From contig OU452222.1 of the NCBI GenBank assembly GCA_911728455.2, positions 26,030,923 through 26,094,922 of the forward strand: a stretch of 64,000 bases of DNA, read 5' to 3'. The notes below the pieces were generated by a model that was not told the origin of the DNA, searched no databases, and saw nothing but the letters and a program-made list of their open reading frames with translations. Shown here in pieces: positions 50,371 through 63,843 of the stretch (the stretch's first letter is position 1; each line of letters opens with the position of its first letter). Source of the stretch: Marthasterias glacialis (taxonomy: Eukaryota; Echinodermata; Asteroidea; Forcipulatida; Asteriidae). The translations under genes and the position numbers were made by a program.

Positions 50371-50755
50371 GGCCAGTGGCGTGTCGTGGCTGAGCAGATA
50401 AGAACACCGAACTCAAGCTCTGATCAGCAGAGTGTGAGTTCGAGTCCCGGTCGTGACACTTGTGTCCTTAAGCAAGACACTCAACCATTATTGTTGCGTA
50501 AAAGAGCCCAGGACACTTGTCGTTAAGAGAAGCGGGTTTGCCCCGGTGTTCCTGGTTTGATCGGCTGCAGATTGCGCCACGGCACCTTGTAAACTGTTAC
50601 ATGGTGCTATGTAAAGGACCATGTCTCATACTTAAAATACGTACAACTCCGCATACCTTGCAGAAGAAAATACTGAGCACTTTTGAGACACATCATCGGG
50701 TGGGTGCGATAAAGCGCTACATAACAAGTATGTTTTATTAATACGTATTATTACC
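50371..50755 (+). mobile_element. tRNA-derived SINE, near full length
   Basis: The head carries Pol III internal promoter boxes: A box TGGCTGAGCAG (50387-50397, fits TRGYNNARNNG) and B box AGTTCGAGTCC (50437-50447, one base from GGTTCGANTCC), at tRNA-like spacing. The tRNA-unrelated body follows (TGTGTCCTTAAGCAAGACAC, a phrase typical of SINEs in marine invertebrates), then a 3' part with GATAAAGCGCTACATAA and an AT-rich tail ending in ATTATTA. The head does not fold into an intact tRNA, so it is not a tRNA gene. A fragment of the same 3' end is inverted at 53150-53214. The 74-codon ORF inside is a by-product. Confidence 0.8.
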
Positions 50756-53149
50756 TTGCATTTTAGGTGGAAAGAAACACATCTTTGCTAAATAAAACTG
50801 TTCCGTGCTAATAGGGGATCTATGGGAAAGGTTCCTGATTAATATAGTTTTGCTTTCAATTTGTAGGGAAGAATTGCAGCATTTTCAATCCATCTATATC
50901 CTTATTTTAACTGTCAGCCCTCTTTTTAGAGGCGTAGAAAAGGGGGGTGCCTTGGTGGCATGTAGATACATGTAATTCATTAAAAACATGGTACCTGCCC
51001 CCCCTCCCTCCCCAATGAAAAGCAATGCCCTCCAATCCCCCCTACCCTCCCCCAGTGAAAAAATCTTGGCTACGCTGCTGCCTCTTTTGACGATGCCCTT
51101 TCATTATACTTACCTTCACAGTTTTCCTTAGCCATTCTTACAAGGCTTTTCTTTACAACGGAACCAAAGGAGTAGGGTGCTAGGAGGCCAGCTCGCCTTT
51201 TGAAGAGAGGGATTCAAAGGTGAACAGCGGCAGGAGTCTTTTCCAGTTAAAGAGGGTACTTTCTAAAGCCACAAGAGCAACCCCCGTGTTGGGTTTCAGA
51301 CCTGGAATAGGAGAAAGCCTCTATGATCCTTGGAGACTCATTAGGACCACACAGAGACACACGAGTAGAGTTTTCCAAGACGTGTCTGTCCACACGCAGA
51401 CACTTGCGTCAAGTTCAAAGTCGGGAAAAAGAGAGAGTGAAAGAACAAGGGAGACCAGTACTGCACTGTGTTCACATAGAAGGACAAAAAAAAAACACCC
51501 TGGCATCCGCCACTGAAGTCACAGGCTGCTCCTCACAATACACACACATTGATCTAATGGGTTGTCAAAATAAAAACAAACCACCTACCAACTTTTTTTC
51601 ACACGAACGGAAAGAAGGCAGCCCCGGACCAGCTACTACCTGACTGCAACCAGGAACCCACTGAACTGCGTGTTACACAGAAGCCCCTGCCCTTGGAATC
51701 TGGTTATGACAACCCCAGAACTTGCGGAAGTGAAAGTATTTGAGTGGCACGCTTGATCAGAGTTATGAAAATAGGACAAGGGCAGAAACATAAAGGATTG
51801 TACAATATCTACACACAGCCTGGGGCTAGTTGGTAATTATGAATAAGGAAGTTCAGAAGGTCAACTATCACTTCATAACAATAACAGCCCAGATAACAAG
51901 AGGAATGTTTTGTTCAATAGTGATGGGTAAAAGGCTGTGTGATAGACAGGGCTGTAGGATACTTTTGTTTTAGAACAAATTGAAAGAGAAGTTACAAGCA
52001 AGGGAAAGTTTAGAGCTCGGAAAAACAAGTGCGCAGTGGAGCTATCAAAACAGAGAGCTCAATGGGTGTGATTGTCTTTTCTCTACAAAATGGTGTGGAG
52101 CATTCTATTAATTCTATTAGAGTCTAACAATTTGCATTTTGAAAGATATACTCTGAAAATTTCAGAGGTGAGCTGTTCAAAGATGAAAACATCAAAATGA
52201 ATCCAATCCTGTTTAACGCTACCAACAACAAGTTTACATTTATGTTTATGTTTATGTGACAGTGTTCATGGAAGAAACTAATTTTTGTCAATAACAATCA
52301 CTTTCCTTTTGTGAAAAAATGACTTGACATATCAGAGGTACTTCATGATGCTTCTTATTTGATGTCAACTTTAATTTCTGCTATCAAAAGTTGTTGAGCA
52401 CACAATTTTGCTAGACACAGCAATTTCTTGTTGCAAGATTACCAGTGAAAGTCACATACGTGATAGTGTTAAGGACTGGTTCTCGGTTAATTTTTGGTTA
52501 AGCTAAGAACTATAATCTACACTATGCATTAAAAGAATCTACTAAGCATAAACCTCTATAAAAGTGGGCACAGATAAATAACACTACCGCAAATCTGTAC
52601 TTTAACCAACAGCAGTCTTTTACTAAAAAACAGTTTCTCAACATTCCACTGGCTTTAGGAGAAGAACAAAAACCAACTTTGAAGTGGACAACAATCTGGG
52701 GGGCACTGTTCTGAATGAATGGTGATCAATCACCCAAGGCAACCCCATTACAAAGTTTTAAGTCAATAATGGTCATTTTCTCATCAGTACAATTAACATT
52801 CTCAGTGTGTAGGTTTATGTCCACAAAAAAAAGGGCGAGGAAAACAGTGAATGCGAGAGGGATGCCGACAGGGGTGCTAACAGGCATCGTGAATACGAGC
52901 TTTGCTTTCTGTTCAATGATCAGCTGAAGAGCCTCAAATATGACCCATCCTTTTCAGAACTTCAAAGTATGCTATCTGGGGCACTTTCCAGTTAAGTTCT
53001 TACTTTTGACCCACTCAAGAATCGGCTACAACTAAAACACACATCACAACTTCATTTAAGGGGCCCCTATGCGTCCCATGACAGCCTTTGGCCTAAACAT
53101 TTTGAATCAAAAATGGTGAAGTGTAAGAAATCAACGTTCTAAGATACTC
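50756..53149. other. No gene recognised
   Basis: ORFs at 51220-51516, 51321-51506 and 51323-51643 overlap in three frames, and 52715-52927 stands alone; none is recognisable. A TTTATG triple repeat is near 52238-52255. C-rich runs occur at 50998-51054. Confidence 0.35.
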
Positions 53150-53214
53150 TAATAATAATACGCAATTCTTATAAAGCGCTTTATCACACCCGATGGGCGT
53201 CTCCAAGCCCTCGG
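53150..53214 (-). mobile_element. SINE 3'-end fragment, inverted
   Basis: On the minus strand GAGACGCCCATCGGGTGTGATAAAGCGCTTTATAAG and the following ATTATTATT match the 3' end of the SINE at 50371-50755 (GAGACACATCATCGGGTGGGTGCGATAAAGCGC region). The tRNA-like head is absent, which indicates 5' truncation. Confidence 0.6.
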
Positions 53215-53738
53215 TGTTTGTAACGTGTACAAAGTTTTCCATAGACCTTAAATTCACGAGATGTCACTGGATTAGAGGGGCCTTCACAGAGACATGTTAG
53301 AGGGCCTTCATATTGAGGTCAAAAATGGGATGTTCATTTGCTAATCCTTTGTGTCATGCATGTTATAGCAATGCCTTTACAGTGTTTCGTAAGATTTGAC
53401 CTCTAAGCTGGCGGTTAGATGTCAAAAAATTCATAAGGTCTACTGTCACCAGTTTCACAGCAGTGTACAATGCACTTTCAGGAAATGATTTTTCAGTTTG
53501 TCTGTCTCTTTGATTATATTTTTGTTTTTGTAAAACAAGAAAAGAACTGCATCTTTTGCATGGGGAGAGATCCGTGGTGTAAAAGTCTGAACCAAACAGG
53601 CAAGTAGAATGATTTAAAGTGGAAATACTGGCGTTCATAATATTCTTTTGCCAAAGAGTGTATTTCAACATCAATTTCTTGACAGTTATAATGCCAAATA
53701 GAACGTACTTTGGAAAACCACTGCATGTCACTCATAAA

Positions 53739-53775
53739 TCATGGAGGACAATAGATCTATTTTCTTTCTCTACAT
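53739..53775. repeat. Degenerate palindrome related to 9195-9233
   Basis: ATCATGGAGG, a central AATAGATCTATTTTC and TACATGG reproduce the layout of the better palindrome at 9195-9233, with mismatches in the right arm. Confidence 0.35.
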
Positions 53776-56700
53776 GGCACTGGCAAACTGAGTCACATGC
53801 AATCATAAAAAAGAGGATTCAATTGAACAAATGGTAGCACAGTTTGATATAAAACAACTTGAGGGCTACCTCCCCTGGCCCCCCATACATATCCACTGTG
53901 TTCTTCCACCACCACCACCCTTTATCAATCAGGTGGGCATGAGCTATTATTATTATTATTGGTCATCTTGATGGTCAGTTGGGTGATTCATTGGGTCAGT
54001 TAGTTCTGGCCAACAAGGCCCTTTCATCTTCAGGGCGCGCTCCATTTGGTGTTGCATACCACGGTTGTTACATCACCAACTACCAGAGGGGGCCTGAAAT
54101 ATGACACTAACAGAGGAGTCATAATTGATGGCTCACATCTGAGAAATGTTAGCCACATGGGTTAATCACAGCATGGCTTGGAAGGTGGGGGGAGAAATTC
54201 GGAACAGGTTGTGGCACCTACTTTCTTTAAGGGGGGGGGGGGTATAAGAATTTTAGCAGCCATAAAATATTTGAACAAATGTTTAGCACTCCAACAGGTG
54301 TTTATCAATCATTCTCTTTTTTACCAATGGATGTCCAGATTCCATAGAAAATTTAATTCTGAGAAATGTTAATTAAGAGAGCCTGGCACACACAAAAAAA
54401 CTTACACGGTATAAACAGTGACATAAGATACAGGAGTTCACTCTCTGCATCATAAGATGTACAGACAAATGCTTCCATTTGCTCAAGAATACAAAAAAAT
54501 GCATCTGTCCACAGTTATTGAATAGAACAGTATTGTGTTGTCAGAATGCCAAGTCCTTCTACGCCATTGTGTTATTGTTTGTCAAATCTGCTTCGATTAC
54601 TCCCAAGAACTTGACCATTCGAATATTAAATGATAGTGTCGTCCACCTGTCTGTTTTTTACTGACATTGAACCATTCCTGTATTATAGATGAGTCACATA
54701 CATAATGTCTGCAGCATTTATAATTAATAGATTAATTCCACCACCCCTGTAAAAATAGCGTTTCCATAGTGAGATAGATACTCAACAGATAAACACCCAC
54801 ACATTATGACATCATCCGCCAACTGTTTCAAAGTTGTTGAAAATGGTGTTTAAGAAAAACTGTTCAAACTTGACCCATCAGACTGGTCTCTCCAAATCCC
54901 CCCCCCCCTCCCCCCCAAAAAAAGTCTGAGACACCATGCAGTAGGGCCCCCATGTGTATTGTATGACTCAGAAGCGGTGGGCCCCTTTACCGCATTGTGT
55001 TCATCAAGTACATGATGTTTTAAATGTGTAATTTTGCCTAAAATGTGGCTCTACTCACACTTTGCTGATGTTTAACTAAAACAATGTAATAACTTCAACA
55101 CAAAATTGGTGCCCCTATCTATTTTCAGTTCAAGATCATGTCACAGTTGTATAGTTTTCTGAACACACCTTACCCCAAATCTAGCGGCCAAAAATGAGAT
55201 TGTGTCAAACAATTTCCATTGGCCCAATGATCAGCCTACAAAAAAAGTTCATAACTTTAAAACAGTTCACACAGGTTGCACTTTTAAAGGAGGAAATGTA
55301 AATAACTTCTGCATGCCATCACTGAAACAAACTGAAAGTGCAAAAATCTGTGCTCATGTAACAATTCCCGGCTATGGGGAAACTTTGTCCTCCACAGTCA
55401 GCTGACAAAAAGTTTAGATTAATATTTAGCCGGAAAAGCCCAGGGATGATATAGAGAAAGATGGGACTTCCTGGCTCCCTGGAGAGGAATAGGGGACAAT
55501 AGGAAGTAGTGGACAGGAAGTGACATGTAAAATTACATCTTTATTGGATGGATCACAGCCACAGGGGCTTGTGGTGTTTCTTATGAAGGAATTGTCTCCT
55601 CAGTTATGTAAGAGATGATATGGGAAGTGGGCAACTGGTATGTGGTGTTCTACTACCAGTACATCAGGGGCCCTGCAGACCAAGCCAGCCTTTCATGGGT
55701 GCTCTTATTAAATTGCTGACCATCTGTCTACTCCCACAATGTTATGTGACAGGTTGAGGGGGATGCAATGTATCTGCAACACAACAGGGGTCCACATGGT
55801 AACACAATGGATCAAGCAAGCTATTAACATGCTTGATAGCCTTATCTCTATGCATAGATCCTCCACCTTGGATCCGCAAAATAAGGGGGCACTTGACATG
55901 TTTGACCATAGTCCTTGCTGCATGATTTGAGGAGTAATGTCATGAAAGGGTGTGGTGTGGTGTATGACAGCAAATTTGTCCCTGATTCAGACAAATTTAT
56001 CCAGGGGATGGGGAGAGGGTCTGCAGAAGGTTACCATTCAAGGTTCAAGTTGATGACCAAGGCTGGAGTGAAGAGAAGTAGGATCGGGAAGCTCAATGCA
56101 AGATGAAGGTCTACTGAGCTGAAGGAGTGACCACTGAATTGCTTCTTCTTCTTCAGTGGAAGGCAGATTGGGTACGGGGGCAGTAAGAAAGTAGAAGGAA
56201 AATGAAGGAAAATAGAAGGAACATGAAGACACATCACATTACGAACAAATCAGTCGCATCTTCCGTAGACCGCACGATACGATAACGCATATACACAGAG
56301 AGCACTCGTTAACTTGCCATAGTGATAATGCAGACCCCACATTACTATGGCTTTAAGGATGTTTACGGAAGTTTTTAACATAATGCACACCAACTTTGTA
56401 GTCGAAGATATTAAAAAAAACCATAAAATATTGATATATTTAGTTTATTTTTTGCTAAATAAGCAACGTACCTCGTACACTTAGTCTCATTTGTTGCCCA
56501 CGCAAATTCACTCACGGCCTTTTTCATCCCATGGGAGTGTGCATGTGAATCTCGTGTGTGGACAATGCATTTCTCACTACACACGGTACACCAAACACAT
56601 CTTCACAAGGGGCACCCTGTCAACGCCAGTTAAAAATGCTCACCTTCCACGACATGAAGAATTTTATAAGCTACATTTTGATTAGTCAAACAAAAGTATT

Positions 56701-57069
56701 GGTAAAGCTAAACCCCCGTACCATTGACAAATCAAATTACTCTTCTTATGAACCTTCATTTAAGAGCGTGCCAAGTGTGTGTATATACCGCCCTGTGGTG
56801 GATATGTGATGCCCGCTGTGGGTTGAGAACATTCTGGTCATTCGGTCAGCACAAGCGTGCCTGGGCGCTCGCAGTGACGTCTTTGATTGGTTGACTTTGC
56901 TAAAACTTTTCATGGGACTTTCAAAACAAGAACTGGTTGTAATGACATAATTCACAAGTTTATTTGATACCCATTCCTAACACTTCATTAAATATCAGAC
57001 ACTCAAAGAGTTTCAAACTGAATCACCGTACTTAATAAAACTGAAGTAACGAAGGTGCCTGATTAATTT
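53776..57069. other. No gene recognised; probably intronic
   Basis: Small ORFs in overlapping or antisense pairs (55708-55923 with 55739-55930; 56031-56237 with 55915-56106) have no family features. G and C homopolymers are at 54232-54242 and 54898-54916. The section around 54000-54070 is CpG-containing and repeat-free. Confidence 0.35.
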
Positions 57070-57127
57070 AGTCTATTAAAAACTGGAGAACTTGAATTTT
57101 AATTTATTGAAAACTGGAGAACTTGAT
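57070..57127 (+). repeat. Short tandem duplication
   Basis: ATT(A/G)AAAACTGGAGAACTTGA occurs twice, 33 bases apart, around a TTTTAATTT spacer. A recent local duplication; non-coding. Confidence 0.7.
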
Positions 57128-58218
57128 TGAAATACTCTTCCATCAAAACCATCATTTATTTGATAACCAGTGCTATTTTGTGTATCTCAAAGTAAAATAC
57201 TTAAAAAACATAGACCACTTATATGAAACCTTCCATTGGCAATGTTGGTTCCCTGCTTATCTATTACATAAAAAAGTGACAAGTAGCTACTTAAGTTTCA
57301 GCAAAGGGGGGTGTCTTGAATTATGAATGCGTACATTGTGTAGCATCCCAGTACCAAGGTGGTCGATTTGTTTGACCTTGTTACAAAAAGACTCAGATCC
57401 CTGTTGCTTTCTTGTTCCCTGTTTTTTTGACAACCCTATTGACTCGGGCACCAACCACCTGAGTGGCCCTTTTATGAATATCACTTGATCATAAAGCATG
57501 GCTTTGCCGCAGATTAGTAAAGCTAACAGAGAAGGCAAGTTACTTTTCCCCCCCATGCATCAAATGGGCACTCAGATTCTCAATAATGTGTTACCCTCTT
57601 TCTCTCTCGCCCCAGTGTGCTCCAGGCAGGGGAAAAATTCTTTAGAAGCTATACAAGCTGTTATTTTGGAACTTGCATAGAATTGAAAAGAAACCTCTAA
57701 ACTGTGGTCCTCTTTGGGGCCCCCTTAGGATTAGGAAAAAGATGGTCACCAAACAGGATTAAAAATATAAAGATCAGGCATGGAAGATGCTTTCCTGAAA
57801 TGCATCAACACTGAATTAATCATTGCCCCCGAAGAATGGAGAAGGGACACAATGGGGGTGCAGGCATGGGATGACAACAATAAAAACTCTGGAATTGATT
57901 AAAATTTGGTACGCTCACTGAACAATGGGGTCTTAACTATGAATTGATGTTGTACACTGACTCCAAAGTATGAATAAACTGGCTAATCAATTTCAATCCC
58001 TCATCAATTTACCATGTAGGCCCTGGCTCAAGGAAACTACAAGAAGCTATCTAATCTAGTCAAAGAAAGGGTGACACATGTACATAAAAATAAAATAAAA
58101 AAAATAAAATGGATGTTGATGTTCAAGACAATACTGGATTGGTAGTTTGAAAAACAAAACAAAACAAATGAATTGATTAGTTTCAATCTAAAATTTCACT
58201 GATTGCATGGTTCACTAA
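57128..58218. other. No gene recognised
   Basis: AT-rich with short featureless ORFs (57123-57326 plus, 57287-57556 minus, 57498-57680 plus) and AAAT/AAAAC-type simple runs at 58086-58110 and 58150-58168. Confidence 0.4.
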
Positions 58219-58492
58219 TCCTTCAGAGAAATATTTCTATCTGAAATACTTCCAAAGTCCAGGGCACATAATCCAAAGAAACCATTAATTGTCCCCCCTT
58301 CATTTCAATTGCTACAATTGTATTAGTCATGCGTATCAATTGCACAAACAACTTGTTAAAAGACAAACCGTTTTTGGCTGTTTTTCACAACGAAAGGGGG
58401 AAAACTTATCTAACAAAATAGTCACAGGTTGATGGTGTGTGTTCATTGGAAAATAGATAAGGGAAACACATTTACTCTTCCAAAAAACCAAA
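58219..58492 (+). repeat. Family F dispersed repeat, copy 2
   Basis: Begins CCTTCAGAGAAATATTTCTA and ends TTTACTCTTCCAAAAAACCA, with TTTTTCACAACG and CACAGGTTGAT between, matching copy 1 at 28056-28308 in order. This copy includes AAAGTCCAGGGCACATAATC, which is lost or changed in copy 1. Confidence 0.45.
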
Positions 58493-61400
58493 GCTGTGAA
58501 GTATACATTTAACAATAAACATTCCTGTACAGCAGGATATCCTTCTCATATCAAGAAAACTCCAAACAACTACAAGAGTGTGACTGGTCATCCCCTTTCT
58601 CATCGCAACCACTTTCCTTGAATATTTGTAGGGATTAAGGAAACAGGGTTTCAAGGGTGGCAGCGGGCACAAACAAAGCCCGCAGATCAAACATGAGCTT
58701 ATTAAATATGGCCTCGGCAGCAATATAAGAACCCCTTCAAGAAAAAATGGAGCATTCAGGTTTTAGACAATAGCAGTTACTTGGCAAATATTAAAGCCCC
58801 CCTTTGTCCTTCTGAATTAAAAGGCAGGGTCTTATTATTACGGTTTTCCAAAGGAGGGGATAATAAAATCAATAACTCTGCATGTTTAAAAAGCAAATTT
58901 CAAGCGAAGAGAAAGTGTAAGTAGTTATTTGCGCATGACATGGTAAGTAAGGAGGGTATAAAGATGGAAGTATGTGTGGTTCAAACATAAACTGTAAACA
59001 GTGAACTCCTCATTTGTCCACTACTCAAACTTCGTGATTACAAAACACTCGGCTATAAAACCTGCCAACACTAAAAAACAGAAGGAAGAAGTAGCCTATA
59101 ATAAGAAAGTTGTGTTTATAAGCGCCAGTCATTCCCTACACCGTACATGGATCTGGAAGTTGATCCTTTGGGTACCAGCCATCCTGAGAATGGGAGGCTC
59201 TTTCAAGGAATGTGGGGGGGGGAAATCCATCTTTTCATAGGGTGATTTTGTACATCCCAGCACATGGCATTGACAGTTGACACTTATCAGGTTTTAAAAA
59301 AAATGTATTTGTCATCAGTTTGTGTGAAACTTAGGTTTTAGGAGTAATCTGCCAGCATCTATATACCACAAGAAACACTGAACTTCCGGTGCAGGTATAA
59401 GAAAAAAAACTCTTTATTGTAGACCCAATTTTTTATTTAAGACAACACGCATTTTTTTAATCTCCCTTTTGAGCCTACTCCATTTTTCAAAAGTTCAACT
59501 CCAGACACCTGCCAGGAGATAATGAAGTGTACATTTATGCCCTTTACTTATTATCCATCTAAGGTACCGACAATCAAACCCACAGTTCCAGGGCAAAACA
59601 AAATATGTATTTTAATTGGCTTCAATCCACGGCCTAATGTTAACCAATGTATGCATTCCTTGTTAAAACCAGATGAATTCTCCTGAAGGCTTTGGTCGAG
59701 AACCCAAAGTTGTAGTTAAAATCACACAAAAATTCACAACAGATAATAAGGGGAGATCTTATTACGCCCCCCCCCCTTCAAAAGATCTGATTGAAGATTC
59801 CGCAGATAAGCATCATCCTAGCCACAAATGCATCTTCATTAAGAGAAAATTTGGAGCAGGTGTAATCACAGGAGAAACACAGAGGGCTGAAGGAACCCTC
59901 CCAAGGGCTTAAATTATGGACACAGGCTTGGAGAACTTTAAAGGGGCAGGATGGGAAAGGATTAAAGAGGCAGACTGACTTCAAACTTGACGGGATGATT
60001 CAGAAAACCGCTGTTCGGCAGATCAGCTCATACACCACGAATGAATGGTTCTGCAAACTCCAAATACAAATCTTTGACATATCCAAAAAATGCTTCCTTA
60101 CAAAACACCAGTCGTGTTAAGTTCATGGAGACCTAGTTTCACTTTGGACTTCAACCAAACTACATGTTCTTTTTTGCTCATTCCTGCTGATCGGCATCTC
60201 CATACATGACTTGTGTACTGTATAACCTGATGACTGTACAAGTGTTTTTAAACTTACTTGGGCGTGTTCAAAGTGGAGTGCAACTCCTAGGGTAGTAGGG
60301 TTTCTTCCACAGGAAATTAAGGGTAAGTCTCGAGACTGAATGCTAGACTACACTACTCATTAGTGTTAACACACAGATCTTGAAACAAAAACCATATTTA
60401 GCTGGCACAGAAGCATTTTCTCCCGCCTAACAGAAACTCTTGACATTAGAAAATTCAATTTTGAATTCAATTTTCCTTACTCTATGGTGTACGCCTAAGC
60501 GAGTAAAAGCAACCATTACTGCAGATGAATATCTCTAAACCATCATGCAGATTGATATATATAGTATTGAAACGTTTTCCCCAACTCATTGTGAAAAGTT
60601 GCCCAATCTGGTATCAGAGGCAAAACAATCCCTATTCAATAGACTAGAAGCAAACCCTTTCAAAATCAAACCGGGTTTTAAGTTACACATCAAATTATAT
60701 GAACCAAAATGCTCCTTCTGTACTCAATTTACAGTCAGAACTTCGAAGATTAAACAAATGTTTGTCAATCAAAAAAAAGGAATCTTATTTTGTTCCTTCC
60801 CTAAGAATATAACAAACATTGATTACAGACATGGGCCACAACTACAAAACCATCAGAAAACCGGTTAATTCAACAGAGCAGTTTAATACTTTTTCAGCAG
60901 ACTTAAAAAAAAAAAAAAAAAAAAAAAAACCTGTTCGTCTACTCCAGAAAGGTTTTTATTCATTTGTTCCAAAATGGTCATTTGATTGAGATGAAATTTG
61001 AATGCAGTACGTGAACAGCATTCACAGCGTAAACCGTGCATATTTGGCCAATGTCTACGCTCGTCCCTCGAGTAACAACCCTCCATGTACAACAAACTTC
61101 TCAGCATTTTTCAAAAATTTCTAAGGCAATCCATTTCTAAAGGAGCTCCAACAATGGGAAATTAAATACTTGCAACCATATAAAATATCCAGAGGGTCCG
61201 ATATGTAAGTCTTTCAATACAAACATTTTTTTTTCCATTTCTTATTCAAGCTGGCCCAGCCAGCTGTGCCCAGGATGCCACACCGAACAAATACAATCAG
61301 TTTTTGTTTATATTTCTAGTGGAACAGAATCCTGTGCTATTCTCATGGACTTCATTATTTTTTCGGGGGGTACAGACCATACAAAAACCCTTGCACTCTC

Positions 61401-63420
61401 AAATTTCATGCCAGCATTTCACAGTGAGTTGAATTTGATTTTGAGCAAACATAAAAAGCATACAGGGTCTGAGGGCTGTTACAGCTTTATGACAGCATAA
61501 ATGGTTCCACAGAGGGCTGCAGGCTTTTCAAACACTCATAAATTTGTTTATGAAAAGCCATAGAACCCCCCCTTCACCTCTACACAGTGAGTTGATTAAT
61601 TAGCATAGGGAGGGGTTTTAAAACTACTGCCTGGAGAGCCCATTGTAAATCTATGTTTCTTAGAACCTTTAAGTGTCTAACGTAAACAACTGCATCCTCC
61701 CCAATTCAAAGCAATTTCTTGATGATGTAAGGGTAAGAAAAAAAGAAAAAAGAGCTATACAACAGTTCAAGAAGGTTAGAATTGCACAATTGCCACTATT
61801 TGTGAATTGCAATTGAACCATCAAGCCTTCTTGTTATAAACTGATGCCATCTTACCGAGAATAGTTGCAAGTTCTGTGGAATACACAAAACACTGAGCAA
61901 CCACTTCACATTCAATCAGAATCTGAAGTGTGATAGGTAAAGTATAAATGGTTTCATCTGAAATATTTGTGTATTTGCACCTTGAAAATCAATTAGCTTA
62001 ACTCGACTTATTTCGAAAGTGAAATACATTTTCTAAGTGGCTTACAGTATCGTTAGACTTTGGATGAGACAGTGGAGTAGTAAGTCTGCAAAACCATTTC
62101 TACAAACAGAACACATTTATAGATGTGATTCTGTAGGCCTACTCATGTTTCAAGATGTGTAGTTATGGAGAGTGTAAGTATTTTAACTTCACCCTGTAGT
62201 TACTTAATGAAGGATCAGGTTTTTTCTTTAGTATTAGAACTTAAACTAGATTCAAATTTGTTTATCTACTATGACTGTGATACACAGCATTGTCTTGACT
62301 GCATCCATCAAGATCAACTAAAAAACCACAAACTTGTTTACAAATAGAAATAGAGACCACCAAAATACATTCAATCCATTGTCGCTAAAATCTTAACTGA
62401 GACAATGCATTCGTAGTTTGTCTTAACACTTATGATAAGATCAAGTGACCAGTTTTTACATCTCAAAGAAGGAAATCTCTATCAACAAAGTATTGGTCTT
62501 CATTCACAATTACCAAGAAGAAAAAAAAGGTTCTTAAGGTGAATCCAGGAATGATTTTAACAACTAATTTTTGCGCACTGTCATCTTCTCAAGAAAACAG
62601 AAAACAGATGTTTCAAAATGTTCTCTTATAAACTGCAGGTGCTCTATATCCATTTGTCCCTCTATCATGTTTTCTCAAAGTATGACTTTGAAGTATGGGG
62701 AGAAAAACAGCATGTTTGGTTCTGCAGGTTTTCCTTTCAATTTAGTTTTCAGGGAATGGTACAGCCTAAATCTTGTGCCACCAAAAAGTAATACTTCTGC
62801 ACTTGTAAAGATACAAGCCTGTTTTCTTATCAAAATGTTGTGAACAATATTCGGGGTAAGCCAAATGAATCAATGCATTTTGTTTTTTACCACAATCACA
62901 GGCAATGTGGTGGATGAGGTTAGCGAAAATCGTATAGAGTTTATACATTTAAGAATGGATATATTATTGTATTCAAGCCCTACCAAAATTGTATCATTCA
63001 CTTATTCCACAATATATATTTGATACATATAAATCCATCTATACACTAACTGTGCATTAACTCAGACTATCAGACCTACAACTGGGACAGTTGGAAAATA
63101 CCAGTCACCAAAATTTAAGGAAATCTTAGCGTCCACTATAGCCTAAAAAAATATACATGTAGGAACAATCCAGTACTTTTGTTTTTGAGTCAACATCACA
63201 CCGAAGAGATTGTGACCAAATTAAATCTGTCAAAATGGAAATCACCGATTATTTCATTTCAAAACTGATCTTGAAAAAGAATAATTGAACACTTGTTACT
63301 TTAACATTTACAGATTTATTGTTGAGGAATTTTTGTTTATGGACTGAAGGCAATGTTGTTCAAGCGAACTACAAAACACAGCGGCAAAGCAATAACAGTA
63401 AAGACACATTTGCTGTCATA
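58493..63420. other. No gene recognised; proximal part of the proposed intron 1
   Basis: Only short ORFs without family features, the longest at 60545-60868 (107 codons, Lys/Phe-rich, no domain). A poly-A run of 25 is at 60905-60929. No zinc-finger exon was found. Repeats from the left half are absent apart from the family F copy that ends at 58492. Confidence 0.4.
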
Positions 63421-63843
63421 TAGGATAGTAAACTACAACAACGCGGCCCGGCGCGAGGGGACTCGACACACAGCGAGTTGCGTCCACAAAAATCAAGGGG
63501 GGAAATAAGCCACATGCCCCCGTCTCGGGTCTCGTAAAGAAGTCCACGGTCAATCGAACCGTCTTCAGTAACCACCGGCAGGCCACAAGCCAGTTAGTGT
63601 CTCCTCGGGAAACCCCACCACGATGACAACACACAATTCATTGACACAATCACTGCCAAAAGCAAAGAAAACGGAGATAGGAGTCCCGGTTGTACACGGC
63701 ACGCATCGCGTGTAATCCACACAATACACGGTATCTCGGGATTAGAAAGAGGGGTGATTTGAGCGAGAGACCGAGTGAGAGATATAAAAAAAAATAAAAA
63801 AAAAATAAAAAAAAAATTGGCCTAAGCTAAACTTGCTACCTAC
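63421..63843 (-). promoter_or_regulatory. CpG-rich start of intron 1
   Basis: Just downstream of the first exon donor (minus-strand sense) there is a T-rich stretch, seen on the plus strand as A runs broken by single T at 63785-63817. Beyond it is a block with many CpG dinucleotides, densest around 63440-63490 and again around 63700. Together with the exon and 5' UTR this forms a CpG-rich island of roughly 0.6 kb at the right edge, typical of a developmental gene start. Two minus-strand ORFs of 68 and 72 aa in this block overlap in different frames and show no family features; I read them as by-products of GC content. Confidence 0.4.

Larger units (their letters stand above)
26439..63420 (-). 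other. Probable long first intron or regulatory domain of the SALL-like gene
   Basis: Everything left of the first exon and right of the assembly gap lacks a long ORF, a C2H2 finger pattern (CX2-4C...HX3-4H) or another recognisable exon. The strand sense of the exon at 63844-63916 makes this span intronic if the next exon lies outside the window or inside the gap. The sequence is AT-rich and holds homopolymer tracts, a few dispersed repeats and several blocks dense in homeodomain-type words, listed separately. Long enhancer-rich introns are common in this transcription-factor class. A short second exon hidden here cannot be excluded. Confidence 0.35.

Noticed and set aside
50371-50460. tRNA gene
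   Set aside because: A and B boxes are present but the acceptor and anticodon stems do not pair properly and a SINE body follows.
60545-60868. 107-codon ORF as an exon of the SALL-like gene or another gene
   Set aside because: It is on the opposite strand to the SALL-like exon, has no C2H2 pattern, and no domain is recognisable.
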